This document shows positions 9,397 to 19,700 of a stretch of DNA of 64,000 nt, one piece after another. The notes below the pieces were generated by a model, which saw only the letters and a list, made by a program, of their open reading frames with translations, was not told where the DNA came from and searched no databases. Both the position numbers and the translations under genes were made by a program. Source of the stretch: Flavihumibacter solisilvae (GTDB lineage: Bacteria > Bacteroidota > Bacteroidia > Chitinophagales > Chitinophagaceae); assembly GCF_000814475.1 (NCBI RefSeq), contig NZ_JSVC01000004.1, positions 124,001 through 188,000 of the forward strand. The letters run 5' to 3'. Each line of letters opens with the position of its first letter. Position 1 is the stretch's first letter.

Positions 9397-10527
9397 ATGA
9401 AACCGTACATCCTGGTTGTTTCTTTGGTTCTTTTGCTCGCCTGTCGGGACAAATCTGCCCGTACGTCAGCAAATCAACCCCTGAGCAATGAGGAATTGTT
9501 TGATACGTACCGGAAATCGGTTGTGCTCATCCAGAATAAAAGCTATTACCGTATCAGGTTCGCAGGCGGTGTCAGGATGTATTGCACGGAGATCAACAGC
9601 AATGGCCATATGTACCTCAGTGAAAATGAGGACAGGATCAGGAAGGAAGCCGAAATAAATTATGGAACAGGCTTTTTCGTCAATGAAAGAGGCGTGATTG
9701 CCACCAATCTTCATGTTCTGGCGCCCATCGACAGGCTCCTCGAGGAAATGGATTTCAAAAACAGCGTGTCAAGGGCCCTGAAAAACTGGTCCGAAAATGA
9801 AGACCGCAAACTGAGTGTCGCTGCCCACCGTCTTGCAAAAACAGTGAAACATGACAGCCTTCCCGGGCGGGCTGTTTCCTCCACTCATCTCGATACTTCC
9901 CGTCATAAACATTTCGAGCCGCATTTCAACGGTTATAAATTCGATTCAGTAAACCGGCTGAAAGTAAGCGTGGATTCTATTTTATCGCAGGCCCGTCTGG
10001 TGAAGGCATTGCTTACACAGGACTTTACCATTGAGCTGGTGACCGCCGACCTGGATATTTACCTCGACGGAGCCACATCCAATGAGGATGCATATGCCTG
10101 CCGGGTCATTGCACTGAGCCAGGATAAAAACATCGATCTCGCTTTGATTCAAACCGCAGGTCACGAAGTACCGGAAGAGGCTGGGCCAATCGCTGAGCCG
10201 ATCTATCTTTTTGATACAATCAAGGTGACCACGCCGCTATATCTGATCGGTTATAACTATGGACCGGAAATCGCAAAAACCGCAGCCGGTCTGAAGGTCC
10301 AGTTCACCCGTGGTGAAGTGTCGCAGGAGAGCGACCAGTATCGCGTATTGTATACCATTCCCGCACTTACCGGAAGCAGCGGAAGTCCCGTTTTTGACCA
10401 GTTCGGCAGACTCGTTGCCATCAACTACAAGGGCTACAATACAAAAGAGAATTTCAATTACGGTATTCACGCAGGTCAACTCAGGAAACTACTGCGCAGC
10501 GAAAAAAAGCTTAGCCTTCCCCTCTGA
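9397..10527 (+). CDS. Trypsin-like serine protease lipoprotein
   Basis: The ATG at 9397 is preferred over an in-frame TTG at 9364 because it begins a clean lipoprotein signal (V-L-L-L-A-C, Cys16). The mature 376-residue protein has a chymotrypsin/HtrA-like fold with the triad visible: His106 in IATNLHVL, Asp247 in KNIDLALIQ, and Ser330 in TGSSGSPVF. There is no PDZ domain. An unusual insert of roughly 110 residues (about 110-220), rich in charged residues, separates His from Asp. It probably acts in the periplasm or at the cell surface on misfolded or specific proteins. Monocistronic; substrate unknown. Confidence 0.82.
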   Translation: MKPYILVVSLVLLLACRDKSARTSANQPLSNEELFDTYRKSVVLIQNKSYYRIRFAGGVRMYCTEINSNGHMYLSENEDRIRKEAEINYGTGFFVNERGVIATNLHVLAPIDRLLEEMDFKNSVSRALKNWSENEDRKLSVAAHRLAKTVKHDSLPGRAVSSTHLDTSRHKHFEPHFNGYKFDSVNRLKVSVDSILSQARLVKALLTQDFTIELVTADLDIYLDGATSNEDAYACRVIALSQDKNIDLALIQTAGHEVPEEAGPIAEPIYLFDTIKVTTPLYLIGYNYGPEIAKTAAGLKVQFTRGEVSQESDQYRVLYTIPALTGSSGSPVFDQFGRLVAINYKGYNTKENFNYGIHAGQLRKLLRSEKKLSLPL

Positions 10528-10595
10528 TTTTCACATGTTCGTGTGATTCTCTCCCGTCTTATTTCAAAATATCTTGCGGCCCTAAACTTTATGCT

Positions 10596-11867
10596 ATGAA
10601 TATTTTCATGCAACGGACGGGAGTCCTGGTTGTCGCATTCTTCTGCCTGCTTTTTATGGCCTGTAGCAAAGACAGCCAGGCTCCGGTTCATGTTAACCAG
10701 GATCCGGAAATCACTCCTGTCGGACAACCCGTTGGCGAGATAAAATCAGTTACCATTGACGTTAACGGCGGAGAGCTCCAGACTGCCGACGGAGCAATTA
10801 CCGTCCTCGTTCCCCAGGGTGCAGTAAACGCCCCCGTTCAATTGCAGGTGCAGCAGGTAACGAACAACTGTTCTGCCGGCTTAGGCAAAACTTTCAGGCT
10901 GCTACCGCATGGCACCCAATTCCTGAAGCCGGTTACAATAAAGATTTCTTATGGTGCATTTACTGACAGCATAGCTGCTATAGATGCGCTGGGTATAGCT
11001 TACCAGTCGGACAACGGTGTATGGAAGATGATCGGGAATAAAACCATCGATAAGGTCAATAAGGCAGTAAGTATAACTACCTCGCATTTCAGTGACTGGA
11101 CCCTGATAACCTGGCTAAAGATTAAGCCGGTTTCATCGATCATAGGAGTTGGTGAAAAGCAGCAGCTGCAGGTGCTGAACTATTTTCCGCTGAATGAAAA
11201 TGATGATCTCCTGGCCCCGCTTACGTCAGCTGATAACAGTGAACTGCCCCTCGGCAGAGGTGTTGCCGTTCCCGATAATTTCGTTAAGAGCTGGAGTCTT
11301 GCTGGCGTTGGTACGTTGAAAGGTAACGGCGGACTTGCAACCTACACAGCCCCGGCGTCAGTGAATGGTTATGCAGAAGTTACCGCAACGGCAACGATGG
11401 CCAGTGACAATCACCAGTTATTATTGCTCGCGCATATCCGTGTGCTTGGGGACGGAATGACATTCAGGATAAATGGAGGGGAGTGGGTTACGCTGGAAGG
11501 AGGCGCGTCTAAGCTGGACGCGACACAGTCAGGTGTTTCCGGCACTGGAGATAATATGTCACTGGCCATTATCTGGCCTGGCGGCGAAGGCTCATTCGGT
11601 TGGAATCACGAAACAAATGTTTCCGCCACAGCTCTTGCATATAGTCCCGATGGTGGCGCTAGTACAGTTGCAGCGTTTTATGAGAATTCCCTGGAAGAAA
11701 TGGTGCCGAGCGGAGGCAGCGTTAAGATCACGAAATGGGCTAACGTTGGTGAATATGTGACAGGAACATTTTCCGCGAGTCCTGCCGGCAAATTCTCGGT
11801 AGCAACAGGTAAGCAAACTGGTACGGTTACAATAGATGGTTATTTCAGGTTGAAGCGGGTGATCTGA
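10596..11867 (+). CDS. Lipoprotein with ZU5-like beta domain
   Basis: 423 residues. The lipobox is L-F-M-A-C, followed by SKDSQAP. Residues about 48-140 (NGGELQTADGAITVLVPQGA and later LPHGTQFLKPVTIKISYG) resemble the ZU5 domain, a beta-sandwich found in bacterial surface lipoproteins. The rest is a low-Cys, beta-rich region of unknown type. A second ATG at 10608 would also leave a good signal peptide. It lies 68 bp after the protease gene. No enzyme motif is visible, so binding or a structural role at the envelope is all that can be suggested. Confidence 0.65.
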   Translation: MNIFMQRTGVLVVAFFCLLFMACSKDSQAPVHVNQDPEITPVGQPVGEIKSVTIDVNGGELQTADGAITVLVPQGAVNAPVQLQVQQVTNNCSAGLGKTFRLLPHGTQFLKPVTIKISYGAFTDSIAAIDALGIAYQSDNGVWKMIGNKTIDKVNKAVSITTSHFSDWTLITWLKIKPVSSIIGVGEKQQLQVLNYFPLNENDDLLAPLTSADNSELPLGRGVAVPDNFVKSWSLAGVGTLKGNGGLATYTAPASVNGYAEVTATATMASDNHQLLLLAHIRVLGDGMTFRINGGEWVTLEGGASKLDATQSGVSGTGDNMSLAIIWPGGEGSFGWNHETNVSATALAYSPDGGASTVAAFYENSLEEMVPSGGSVKITKWANVGEYVTGTFSASPAGKFSVATGKQTGTVTIDGYFRLKRVI

Positions 11868-11961
11868 CGGAAATTTCTTATTTTAAAAGTTGCAACCGCG
11901 CCTTTGCAAAACGCCCTCGTCCCCCTGCCGAAGATTTCTTTGAACCATTCAAACCAATACT

Positions 11962-12777
11962 ATGGCCATTAATTTCCTCGATGCAGAGACAACAACTCTT
12001 TCCAAAGGACTGATGAAAAATGTAAGCACCGACGGCAGTGAATCAACATTACGTGGACTTACAGATATTACTACTTCAAAAGACATCAGCGGAGTCGAGT
12101 TGCGCATGCTCGCTCCGCTGATAAAAGCTAATAACACGCCGAAAGTGTGGCCTTTTCCAGGCTTCGCAAGGTTGTATGCACTTACGATCGTGATTAGCGA
12201 TGTAACTAATCAACTGGTCGGCAATATTGATCTGAAAGGCTTTCCCAGGATCGGCGACCAGGAACACCTTCCTATTAACAAGACGATATTTTACTACCAG
12301 ATGGGTGAAACCACCGGTACAGTGGCACCAAGCCAGATTCACGTACTCACAACTGTTATAAAAAGCAAACAGGACCTTCGTGATGCGTCGAAGATCCTTG
12401 GGGACGTCAAAAACGATTCGGATTATAAGAGCCTGGTCGGTACACTTAAAGACATCGCAAAAGGTGCTACGAATTTTAGCCCGGTAACCGATATCATCGT
12501 GGAAGTTGCCGGCATTGTCGGAAAGTATCTCGGGAAGGTCGAGGATAAAGCACTCGGCACTGTGATCAACAGCTATACGACACTGTATGGCGATTTTGAC
12601 AAGCTGGGTATCAATAAGCTGACATATCCGACGAGAAATGTAGATTTTAATTTTGAACTCATCGTTCGCGATAAGTCAGCGCCAAAAGCACAGCAGGCAG
12701 ATGTGGAAGAAAGAAGCTTGCCTGAGGTTTCCATTGATGAAGCAGAAAAAGTGGAAGTGGATATGCAGCCACTTTGA
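11962..12777 (+). CDS. Unrecognised cytosolic protein
   Basis: 271 residues without signal peptide or membrane segment. I do not recognise the family. What can be seen: an N-terminal half rich in beta-strand residues with aromatic and proline clusters (KVWPFPGFARLYALTIVISD), a middle helical part (about 130-215, many Lys/Asp), and an acidic C-terminal tail. The lack of Cys is notable. It lies 35 bp upstream of the succinate dehydrogenase genes in the same direction, and whether it is cotranscribed is unclear. The composition and start look like a genuine gene. Confidence 0.55.
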   Translation: MAINFLDAETTTLSKGLMKNVSTDGSESTLRGLTDITTSKDISGVELRMLAPLIKANNTPKVWPFPGFARLYALTIVISDVTNQLVGNIDLKGFPRIGDQEHLPINKTIFYYQMGETTGTVAPSQIHVLTTVIKSKQDLRDASKILGDVKNDSDYKSLVGTLKDIAKGATNFSPVTDIIVEVAGIVGKYLGKVEDKALGTVINSYTTLYGDFDKLGINKLTYPTRNVDFNFELIVRDKSAPKAQQADVEERSLPEVSIDEAEKVEVDMQPL

Positions 12778-12812
12778 TGTAACTTTAATACAGACCTATC
12801 AAAACCAGTAGT

Positions 12813-13619
12813 ATGGCTGATCTCCACGTTCCGGCCACGATTCAGCGTTTTGGTCAGACAGCCCGAAGGGATGCCTGGTGGGTCAGGCCTTTGGTTGTTT
12901 TTACCGTTCTTTCCGCTTTTGTGATCTATGCAACCTGGGCTGCTTTGCAGGGCGTGAATTATCATTACGGGTCGTACCTGTCACCATTATACTCACCCGA
13001 ATTGTTTGGGAAGTCGTCGCATGCATGGTTTGGTCCGCTTCCTGAAAGCTGGCCTGCTTTTCTTCCGACATCACCGGCCCTTTTCATTTTGTGGGCGCCA
13101 GGACTATTCCGTCTTACCTGTTATTACTACCGCGGACAATATTACCGCGCATTCGCTGCCGATCCGCCGTCCTGCGCAGTAGGTGAACCTTCCCGAAAGT
13201 ATTCCGGAGAAAGGAAGTTTCCACTTGTTCTACAGAACCTCCACAGGTATTTCCTGTACATAGCACTTTTTTTTCTCCTGATCCTGCTGTATGATGTATG
13301 GAAAGCAATGTGGTTCAACGACGCCGAAACCGGGCATGAAAGGTTCGGGGTGGGTGTTGGAACTATTGTGTTGGCTGTAAATGTTGTGCTGCTGGGCGGC
13401 TATACTTTCGGATGCCACTCCTTAAGGCACCTGGCAGGGGGCATAAAGGATAGGCTTTCCGGCAGGCCAATAAGGAGGCGCATGTACATGTGCGTTAGTT
13501 GCTTTAACCGGCGTCATATGGTATGGGCATGGCTGAGCCTGGTGTGGGTGGCATTCTCGGATCTGTATGTCCGGTTATGTGCAACCGGCATGCTGACTGA
13601 CTGGAAAATTCTCTTATGA
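12813..13619 (+). CDS. sdhC: Succinate dehydrogenase membrane anchor, Sdh1/type-F like
   Basis: 268 residues with about five membrane segments. It does not resemble the common SdhC/SdhD pair or the 5-TM diheme FrdC. The pattern C103-YYYRGQYYRAFAADPPS-C121, the FPLVLQNLHRYF segment (H144), C201-H202, and C227-x-x-C230 match the single anchor of actinobacterial Sdh1 (Rv0249c-like), for which a membrane-embedded Rieske-type Fe-S cluster has been reported. The stop codon overlaps the sdhA start (ATGA). It anchors the complex in the cytoplasmic membrane and passes electrons to quinone. The exact ligands in this protein are inference. Confidence 0.72.
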   Translation: MADLHVPATIQRFGQTARRDAWWVRPLVVFTVLSAFVIYATWAALQGVNYHYGSYLSPLYSPELFGKSSHAWFGPLPESWPAFLPTSPALFILWAPGLFRLTCYYYRGQYYRAFAADPPSCAVGEPSRKYSGERKFPLVLQNLHRYFLYIALFFLLILLYDVWKAMWFNDAETGHERFGVGVGTIVLAVNVVLLGGYTFGCHSLRHLAGGIKDRLSGRPIRRRMYMCVSCFNRRHMVWAWLSLVWVAFSDLYVRLCATGMLTDWKILL

Positions 13620-15427
13620 TCGGATATGACGAATGGCATTATGACGTGCTGGTGATTGGAGCAGGTGGCGCCGGCCTGCGTGCAGCAATTGAAGCTTCAG
13701 CAACCGGTGCAAGGGTAGGGGTGATCTGCAAGTCGCTCCTGGGCAAAGCACATACCGTAATGGCTGAAGGGGGCATTGCTGCCGCGCTGAGCAATGTGGA
13801 TGAGAGAGACAACTGGCAGGTCCATTTCACCGATACCATGCGGGGAGGGCAGTATATCAATAACTGGCGAATGGCCGAGCTCCATGCCCGTGAAGCACCA
13901 AAATGCGTACATGAACTTGAATCCTGGGGTGCATTGTTTGACCGGACTGAAGATGGGCGGATCCTGCAACGGAATTTTGGTGGACATAAATATCCCAGGC
14001 TGGCCCATGTAGGCGACCGTACCGGGCTGGAAATGATAAGGACGCTCCAGGATCATGGTATTCACATGGGGATGGAAGTGCATATGGAATGCACGATCAT
14101 CAGCCTGCTGAAAGATGAGGGCCGGATCGCCGGCGCTTTTGGGTACGACAGGCAAAGGGGTGGGTTCATTTTGTTTCATGCCCCCGCAGTTATCCTGGCC
14201 ACTGGCGGTGTGGGCCGTGCATACAGGATTACGAGCAACAGTTGGGAATATAGCGGTGACGGACACGCGCTCGCATACCAGGCGGGCGCAGCGCTGGTAG
14301 ATATGGAATTTCTGCAGTTTCATCCGACCGGTATGGTCTGGCCACCAGGTGTGCAGGGTATCCTGGTGACGGAGGGTGTTCGCGGCGAAGGTGGGATTCT
14401 GCTGAATAATAAGAATGAAAGATTCATGTTCAACGACATCCCGCCGTTGTACCGTAACCAGACTGCAGATTCGCCCGAAGAGGGCTGGCGTTATACACAG
14501 GGTGATAGGGATGCAAGGAGGCCGCCTGAGCTGCTTACGCGGGATCATGTAGCCAGGTGCATTGTGAGAGAGATCCGGGAGGGCAGGGGTAGTCCGCATA
14601 AAGGTGTATACCTCGATATCAGCTGGATCAGAGAAAAAATGCCTGATGCCCCAGGCTTTATCCGTCGGAAACTGCCGGGGATGTATCACCAGTTCAAAAA
14701 ACTGGCAGGCATCGATATCACGAAAGAACCCATGGAAGTCGGACCTACAACACATTACATGATGGGAGGTGTAATGGTAGATGCAGATACACAAATGAGC
14801 ACAATCCCAGGTTTGTTTGCGGCAGGTGAATGTGCGGCAGGACTGCATGGGGCAAACAGGCTGGGTGGGAATTCCCTATCCGATCTGCTGGTATTCGGCA
14901 AACGGGCCGGGTTATACGCAGCAGAATTCGCATCGCAGAACAAGGCAGGTAAAACTGATGATGTTAATATCCAGTCGCTTGCAGACGATGCAGTAAGTTT
15001 TTTTAGACAGGCAGACGGAGAGAATCCCTATGCAGTGATGACCGCTTTACAGGAAATGATGCAGGACTTTGCAGGCATTGTCAGAACTGAAAGCGAATTG
15101 TTACAGGCCAAAGAATCATTGATTCAGTTCAGGCAGCGTGCACGGAAAGTGAGGGTAGAGGGCAATCGGGAGTATAACAACGCCTGGCATACTGCACTCG
15201 ACCTGCAACACATGATAATCGTGTCGGAGGCGATAACACTTGCGGCGATTTACCGGAAAGAGAGCCGGGGAGCTCACTTCCGGATTGACTATCCCGATCC
15301 CGACCCTGTTAACGGAAAAATGAACCAGGTAATCCGTAAAGGCAGTGACGGCAGGATGCACGTCGAATCCATTCCCCTGAAACCGGTAAGGCCCGATCTG
15401 CAGCAACTGATAGATGAAATGAAATGA
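13616..15427 (+). CDS. sdhA: Succinate dehydrogenase/fumarate reductase flavoprotein subunit
   Basis: 603 residues with the FAD Rossmann motif VLVIGAGGAGLRAA (11-24), the candidate covalent-FAD His46 in A-H-T-V-M-A-E-G-G, and the substrate-site segment FHPTGMVWPPGVQG. The C-terminal part holds GECAAGLHGANRLGGNSLSD. It oxidises succinate to fumarate on the cytosolic side. The gene starts inside the end of sdhC and ends inside sdhB, so the three subunits are translationally coupled. The length fits the shorter, Sdh1-like class. Direction in vivo (succinate oxidation or fumarate reduction) cannot be told from sequence. Confidence 0.93.
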   Translation: MIGYDEWHYDVLVIGAGGAGLRAAIEASATGARVGVICKSLLGKAHTVMAEGGIAAALSNVDERDNWQVHFTDTMRGGQYINNWRMAELHAREAPKCVHELESWGALFDRTEDGRILQRNFGGHKYPRLAHVGDRTGLEMIRTLQDHGIHMGMEVHMECTIISLLKDEGRIAGAFGYDRQRGGFILFHAPAVILATGGVGRAYRITSNSWEYSGDGHALAYQAGAALVDMEFLQFHPTGMVWPPGVQGILVTEGVRGEGGILLNNKNERFMFNDIPPLYRNQTADSPEEGWRYTQGDRDARRPPELLTRDHVARCIVREIREGRGSPHKGVYLDISWIREKMPDAPGFIRRKLPGMYHQFKKLAGIDITKEPMEVGPTTHYMMGGVMVDADTQMSTIPGLFAAGECAAGLHGANRLGGNSLSDLLVFGKRAGLYAAEFASQNKAGKTDDVNIQSLADDAVSFFRQADGENPYAVMTALQEMMQDFAGIVRTESELLQAKESLIQFRQRARKVRVEGNREYNNAWHTALDLQHMIIVSEAITLAAIYRKESRGAHFRIDYPDPDPVNGKMNQVIRKGSDGRMHVESIPLKPVRPDLQQLIDEMK

Positions 15428-16167
15428 TCATGAATGCAGAATTTCAAATCTGGCGCGGAGGCAAAGATTCTGCCGGTCGCTTTGAATCTTATTCGATCGA
15501 AACGACGGAGGGAATGGTTGTCCTGGATGCGGTACATCACATTCAGAGCAACCAGGCACCTGACCTTGCAGTAAGGTGGAATTGCAAGGCGGGTAAATGC
15601 GGATCATGTTCTGCTGAGATTAACGGAACGCCAAAGCTGATGTGTATGACGAGGCTGAGTGAACTGCCAGTGGGGCAACCGGTAACCATAGCGCCATTGA
15701 AAGCATTTCCATTGATACGGGACCTGGTTACCGATGTTTCCTGGAATTTCAGGGTGAAGAAAAAGATTCCGCCCTTCAGGCCCCGCAAGCCTGATGCACC
15801 CGATGGAACCTGGCGAATCGCCCAGGAAGATATTGACCGGGTACAGGAATTCCGCAAATGCATAGAGTGCTTTTTGTGCCAGGATGTTTGTCACGTGCTT
15901 CGTGATCACCAGCAATTTGAATCCTTTTCTGGTCCAAGGTATATGGTTTACCTGGCTGCACTTGAAATGCATCCGCTGGACGTGGAAGACCGTATTCCCC
16001 TCATTAAAAAAGAAAACGGCATTGGCCTCTGTAATATAACCAAATGTTGTACTGCTGTTTGTCCCGAAGAAATCAGGATCACAGATAACGCGATCATTCC
16101 ACTGAAAGAAAGAGTGGTCGACAGATTCTATGATCCCATCCGGAAACTTTTCAATTTATTCAAATGA
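15424..16167 (+). CDS. sdhB: Succinate dehydrogenase/fumarate reductase iron-sulfur subunit
   Basis: 247 residues. The plant-ferredoxin part carries C-K-A-G-K-C-G-S-C and the distal Cys of the [2Fe-2S] site. The bacterial-ferredoxin part has CIECFLCQDVC and CNITKCCTAVCPEE for the [4Fe-4S] and [3Fe-4S] clusters. It passes electrons from SdhA to the membrane anchor. It overlaps sdhA by 4 bp upstream and the TPR gene by 4 bp downstream. Confidence 0.93.
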   Translation: MIMNAEFQIWRGGKDSAGRFESYSIETTEGMVVLDAVHHIQSNQAPDLAVRWNCKAGKCGSCSAEINGTPKLMCMTRLSELPVGQPVTIAPLKAFPLIRDLVTDVSWNFRVKKKIPPFRPRKPDAPDGTWRIAQEDIDRVQEFRKCIECFLCQDVCHVLRDHQQFESFSGPRYMVYLAALEMHPLDVEDRIPLIKKENGIGLCNITKCCTAVCPEEIRITDNAIIPLKERVVDRFYDPIRKLFNLFK

Positions 16168-16670
16168 CAACGATGTTTCAACTCAAGCGGATTTCAAAGG
16201 ATGGAATTCCTAATGCGCTACAAAAAGCGGAACGCTATCGCCTGTTGAACCAGCCCTGGCTGGCTGAAAGTATTTGCAGCGACGTACTCGAAGTGGAGCC
16301 GGGCAACGAAGATGCGATTGTGGTACTGATTCTCGCCATCACTGACCAGTTCGGTATCAATACTGCATTTGACCTGAATAAAGCCAGGCAACTCGTGAAC
16401 CAGTTGAAAGACGAATACGATCGTCATTATTACCAGGGAATAATTGCTGAAAGGCAGGGCATTGCTGCACTCACGATGGGGCGGACAAATGATCCCTTTA
16501 GCGCTTACGAGTGGCTGGTAGAAGCGCAGTCCCACTACGAAAGGGCCGAAGGCCATCGTCCCCAGGGTAATTGTGATGCCATTCTCCGCTGGAACACCTG
16601 TGCCCGGCTCATCATGGACCGTCATCTCGAGCCGCGCCAGGAAGACCTTGCTGAACTGCCGCTTGAATAA
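16164..16670 (+). CDS. Small TPR-like protein coupled to sdh
   Basis: 168 residues, predicted all helical, with TPR-like packing (AERYRLLNQPWLAESICSDV; later AYEWLVEAQSHYERAEGH). No signal peptide. The start overlaps the sdhB stop by 4 bp, so it is coupled to the dehydrogenase and may assist its assembly or regulation. Helices around 95-155 end with NCDAILRWNTCARLIM, loosely like the helices of the TPR scaffold proteins encoded further down. A palindromic repeat begins 2 bp after its stop. No enzymatic residues are visible. The role is inferred from coupling alone. Confidence 0.6.
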   Translation: MTTMFQLKRISKDGIPNALQKAERYRLLNQPWLAESICSDVLEVEPGNEDAIVVLILAITDQFGINTAFDLNKARQLVNQLKDEYDRHYYQGIIAERQGIAALTMGRTNDPFSAYEWLVEAQSHYERAEGHRPQGNCDAILRWNTCARLIMDRHLEPRQEDLAELPLE

Positions 16671-16671
16671 C

Positions 16672-16698
16672 CACCCGTCGGGTGCCACCCGTCGGGAG
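16672..16698. repeat. 27-bp tandem palindrome, copy 1 (degenerate)
   Basis: Two 13-bp units, CACCCGTCGGGTG and CACCCGTCGGGAG, separated by C. Each unit is a dyad (CACCCG/CGGGTG around one base); the second has one mismatch. Similar elements lie at 38871 and 45571, all between genes. This copy separates the sdh operon from the giant CHAT gene. Confidence 0.8.
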
Positions 16699-16754
16699 AA
16701 AAACGGGAAAAACACCCTGTCGTCAAGCGTTAAAGAACGATAATTTGTAGCAGC

Positions 16755-19700
16755 ATGAAGCCGGCTAACCTTGTTATACGTGGCCAGAAACTGGAGAATC
16801 CAGTGGTCACAGATTCACCTGACCAGTTGCAATTGGAGGAAGTGTATGTGCTTTCCGCTGCGACGCGGGGAGTGGAGGAGTCTCATATCCTGCGCATTGA
16901 CGAAAGTAAGGTGGCGGAATTTGTTTTTGATGATAAAACAAGCTGGCTGACCGGAACTGAAGGATTGGAAGAACTGTTTCCGGAGATCGCGATAAAAAAA
17001 CGGGCCGATGAGCCTTTTGAAATCCCTGCAACACTGGCAAACACAAGTGAGCAAAGGGGAATAGCCGATATCGCTATCACGATGGTCAGGATCTTTTCGA
17101 AGAAAAAGCTTGGCAAGGGCGTTCGGCGCCTTGCAGAAGAATTCGAACAAAAGAACCTTGACAGTAAGGTCGGTCTTTACCGGGTAGACAGTAACTTCCA
17201 ATTGCAGTCACTTAATCCTTTTGACCAGGGAAAACCATACCTGCTGTTCCTGCATGGCACAGCTTCATCCACAGCAGGGTCTTTCGCGGGCATGAAAGGA
17301 ACAGAGCTCTGGCGATTCATCTGCCAGTCGTATGGCGACAATATCCTTGCCTTCCAGCATGAAAGCATAACGAAAAGTCCGCTGCAGAATGTCCGGGACC
17401 TTATTAGCCTGCTGCCACACGACATTACACTACATATCATCAGTCATTCACGGGGTGGACTTATCGGAGACGTGCTCGTTCGCTTTTCCGGTAACAACGT
17501 GCAGTCACGCGGATTTTCGCAGGAGGAACTGTCCGTGTTGAAAAAAGCCAGGCGTAATGACGACATCCAATGCATTGCTGAAATAGAAAAAAATCTTTCC
17601 GGGAAGAATTTCATCATTGAAAAGTTTATCCGGGTGGCATGTCCTGCCGGCGGAACAATTCTTGCCTCAGGGAGACTGGATATCTATTTCAATATCATAG
17701 CGAACCTGACGGGCCTGGTGACCGGGCTGATGGGTACACCGGTATACCTTGCCATGAAGAATCTCATTGCAGGGGTAATTGACACAAAAGATGATCCTGA
17801 AGTATTGAGTGGAATTGAGGCAATGAATCCTGAATCGCCTTTCATTAAAATCCTGAATAATCAGTCTGTTGCTGCCACGGTAGAGAGCGCGTTGACTGTC
17901 GTATCAGGAAATTGTGGTGTGAACTTCAGCCTGAGGGCATTAAAAATAATCGCAGTCCGGCTCTTTTTTCTCGAATCCAATGACCTGGTTGTGAATAGCC
18001 GCTCCATGTACCTTGGAGCGAAAAGGAAAGGAAAGATCCAATATTTTTATGATGATTCCGACGACGTAGATCACTTCCATTATTTTTCAAACCGCAAGAC
18101 CGGCAATGCCATCCAGCTTGCATTACAGGCAGGAGCGGGTGCAAGTGTGCCCGGGTTTACATCCGCAGAGCAGCTGTCTTCGGATATTGCTTCCCGTAAT
18201 GCAATCCTTCATCCTGAAAGCGGTGAATTAAAGTCAGGCCAGATCACAGGTAAACGCCCGATTGTAGTGTTACTTCCAGGCATAATGGGCTCGAATATTG
18301 GCCGGGATGATGAACTGATCTGGATCAACTTTGCAGGCTTTGTGCAGGGAGGACTTACCGAACTGAAGCACATGGATCTTTATTCCTCCACATCAGTGGT
18401 GAGGACGTCTTATGAGAAATTGAAATTATTCCTGGAACAATACTATGACGTTGAAGCCTGGCACTACGACTGGCGTCAGCAACTTTCGACAATGGCTGAA
18501 AAGCTGAATGCCAGGGTTCTTGAACTCCTGCAACATAATCAACCAATCAAGATCATTGGGCATTCCATGGGTGGTGTGCTGGTAAGGGATTTTATTGTAA
18601 GTCATCCTGACACCTGGCAAAAGCTAAACCAATCGCGGGGATTCCGTTTATTATTCCTTGGTGCACCTCTCGGTGGGTCCTACCGGATTCCCTACGTGTT
18701 GCTTGGCCTCGATCCTATAATCCGAAAGCTCAGTCTGCTCGATTTTCGCCATGATAAACGTCAACTGGTCGAGATGTTTTCGCAGATGGAAGGATTGCTA
18801 AGCCTGCTGCCGTTGAATGCTGAACATGATTTTGCGCAAATTGAAACATGGCAACGATTATGCAAAGCAAGCGGCAACGATGATTGGCCGGTTCCATCAC
18901 CGGGTCTGTTGCAACGATTCCGCGAGCACCGCGAAAAAATAAAACTGGTATTGAAAGACAGTGACTTTGACAATGCTGCGTATATAGCAGGAAAGGATAA
19001 GTCAACTCCATCAGGATGTAACCTGGATGATCCCGAAAGCCCTGTTTTCCTGAGTACTGCCGAAGGTGACCAGAGTGTTACCTGGGATAGCGGAATTCCG
19101 AAGATCATGGAAGAACGGGGCCAGGTATATTTTGTGGATGTATCGCATGGTTCACTTGCTGCAAATACGCGGCTGTTCAAAGGCATTGCTGACATCCTTG
19201 AACTGGGAAGCACTGACCTGTTCAGCAAAAAGAGACCTGCAGTTCGTACCGACGCTAAAGTGTTCAAGACGCCCGATGTGTATGATTTCGATCTTTCGGT
19301 AAGGGGACTGGAAAATACAATTCTAGGATTGGGAGAAGAAACAAGAATGGAGATCGGGGAAACGCCGCTGCAGGTGTTCGTCAGCAATGGCGACCTGGGT
19401 TTTGCTTCGTTCCCGGTTATCGCTGGTCATTTCCTGAATGACGGAATCCTTAATGGTGAACGGGCGATCGATTATTACCTGAAATGGGCGCTTACAGAAA
19501 GGCATCAGCTCGGACTCTACCCGGGTGAAATCGGCACCTGTGAAATCCTGCTTACTAAAGATTCAACCTTTAAGGGAGGAATTATCATCGGGCTTGGCCA
19601 CCTGGGTTCACTGACGGCATACCAGCTTTCAAGGTCAGTGGAATCGGCAACGCTCAAATACCTGCTCGATTTAAGGAACAATGATACTCGCAAGGAATCA

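Noticed and set aside
13697-14848. A 383-codon open frame on the minus strand inside sdhA
   Set aside because: Fully antisense to a strongly conserved gene; rich in Cys and His and without any domain pattern, so it is a shadow.
16672-16698. Direct repeat considered as the start of a CRISPR array
   Set aside because: Only two 13-bp units with one base between them; no spacers and no cas genes.
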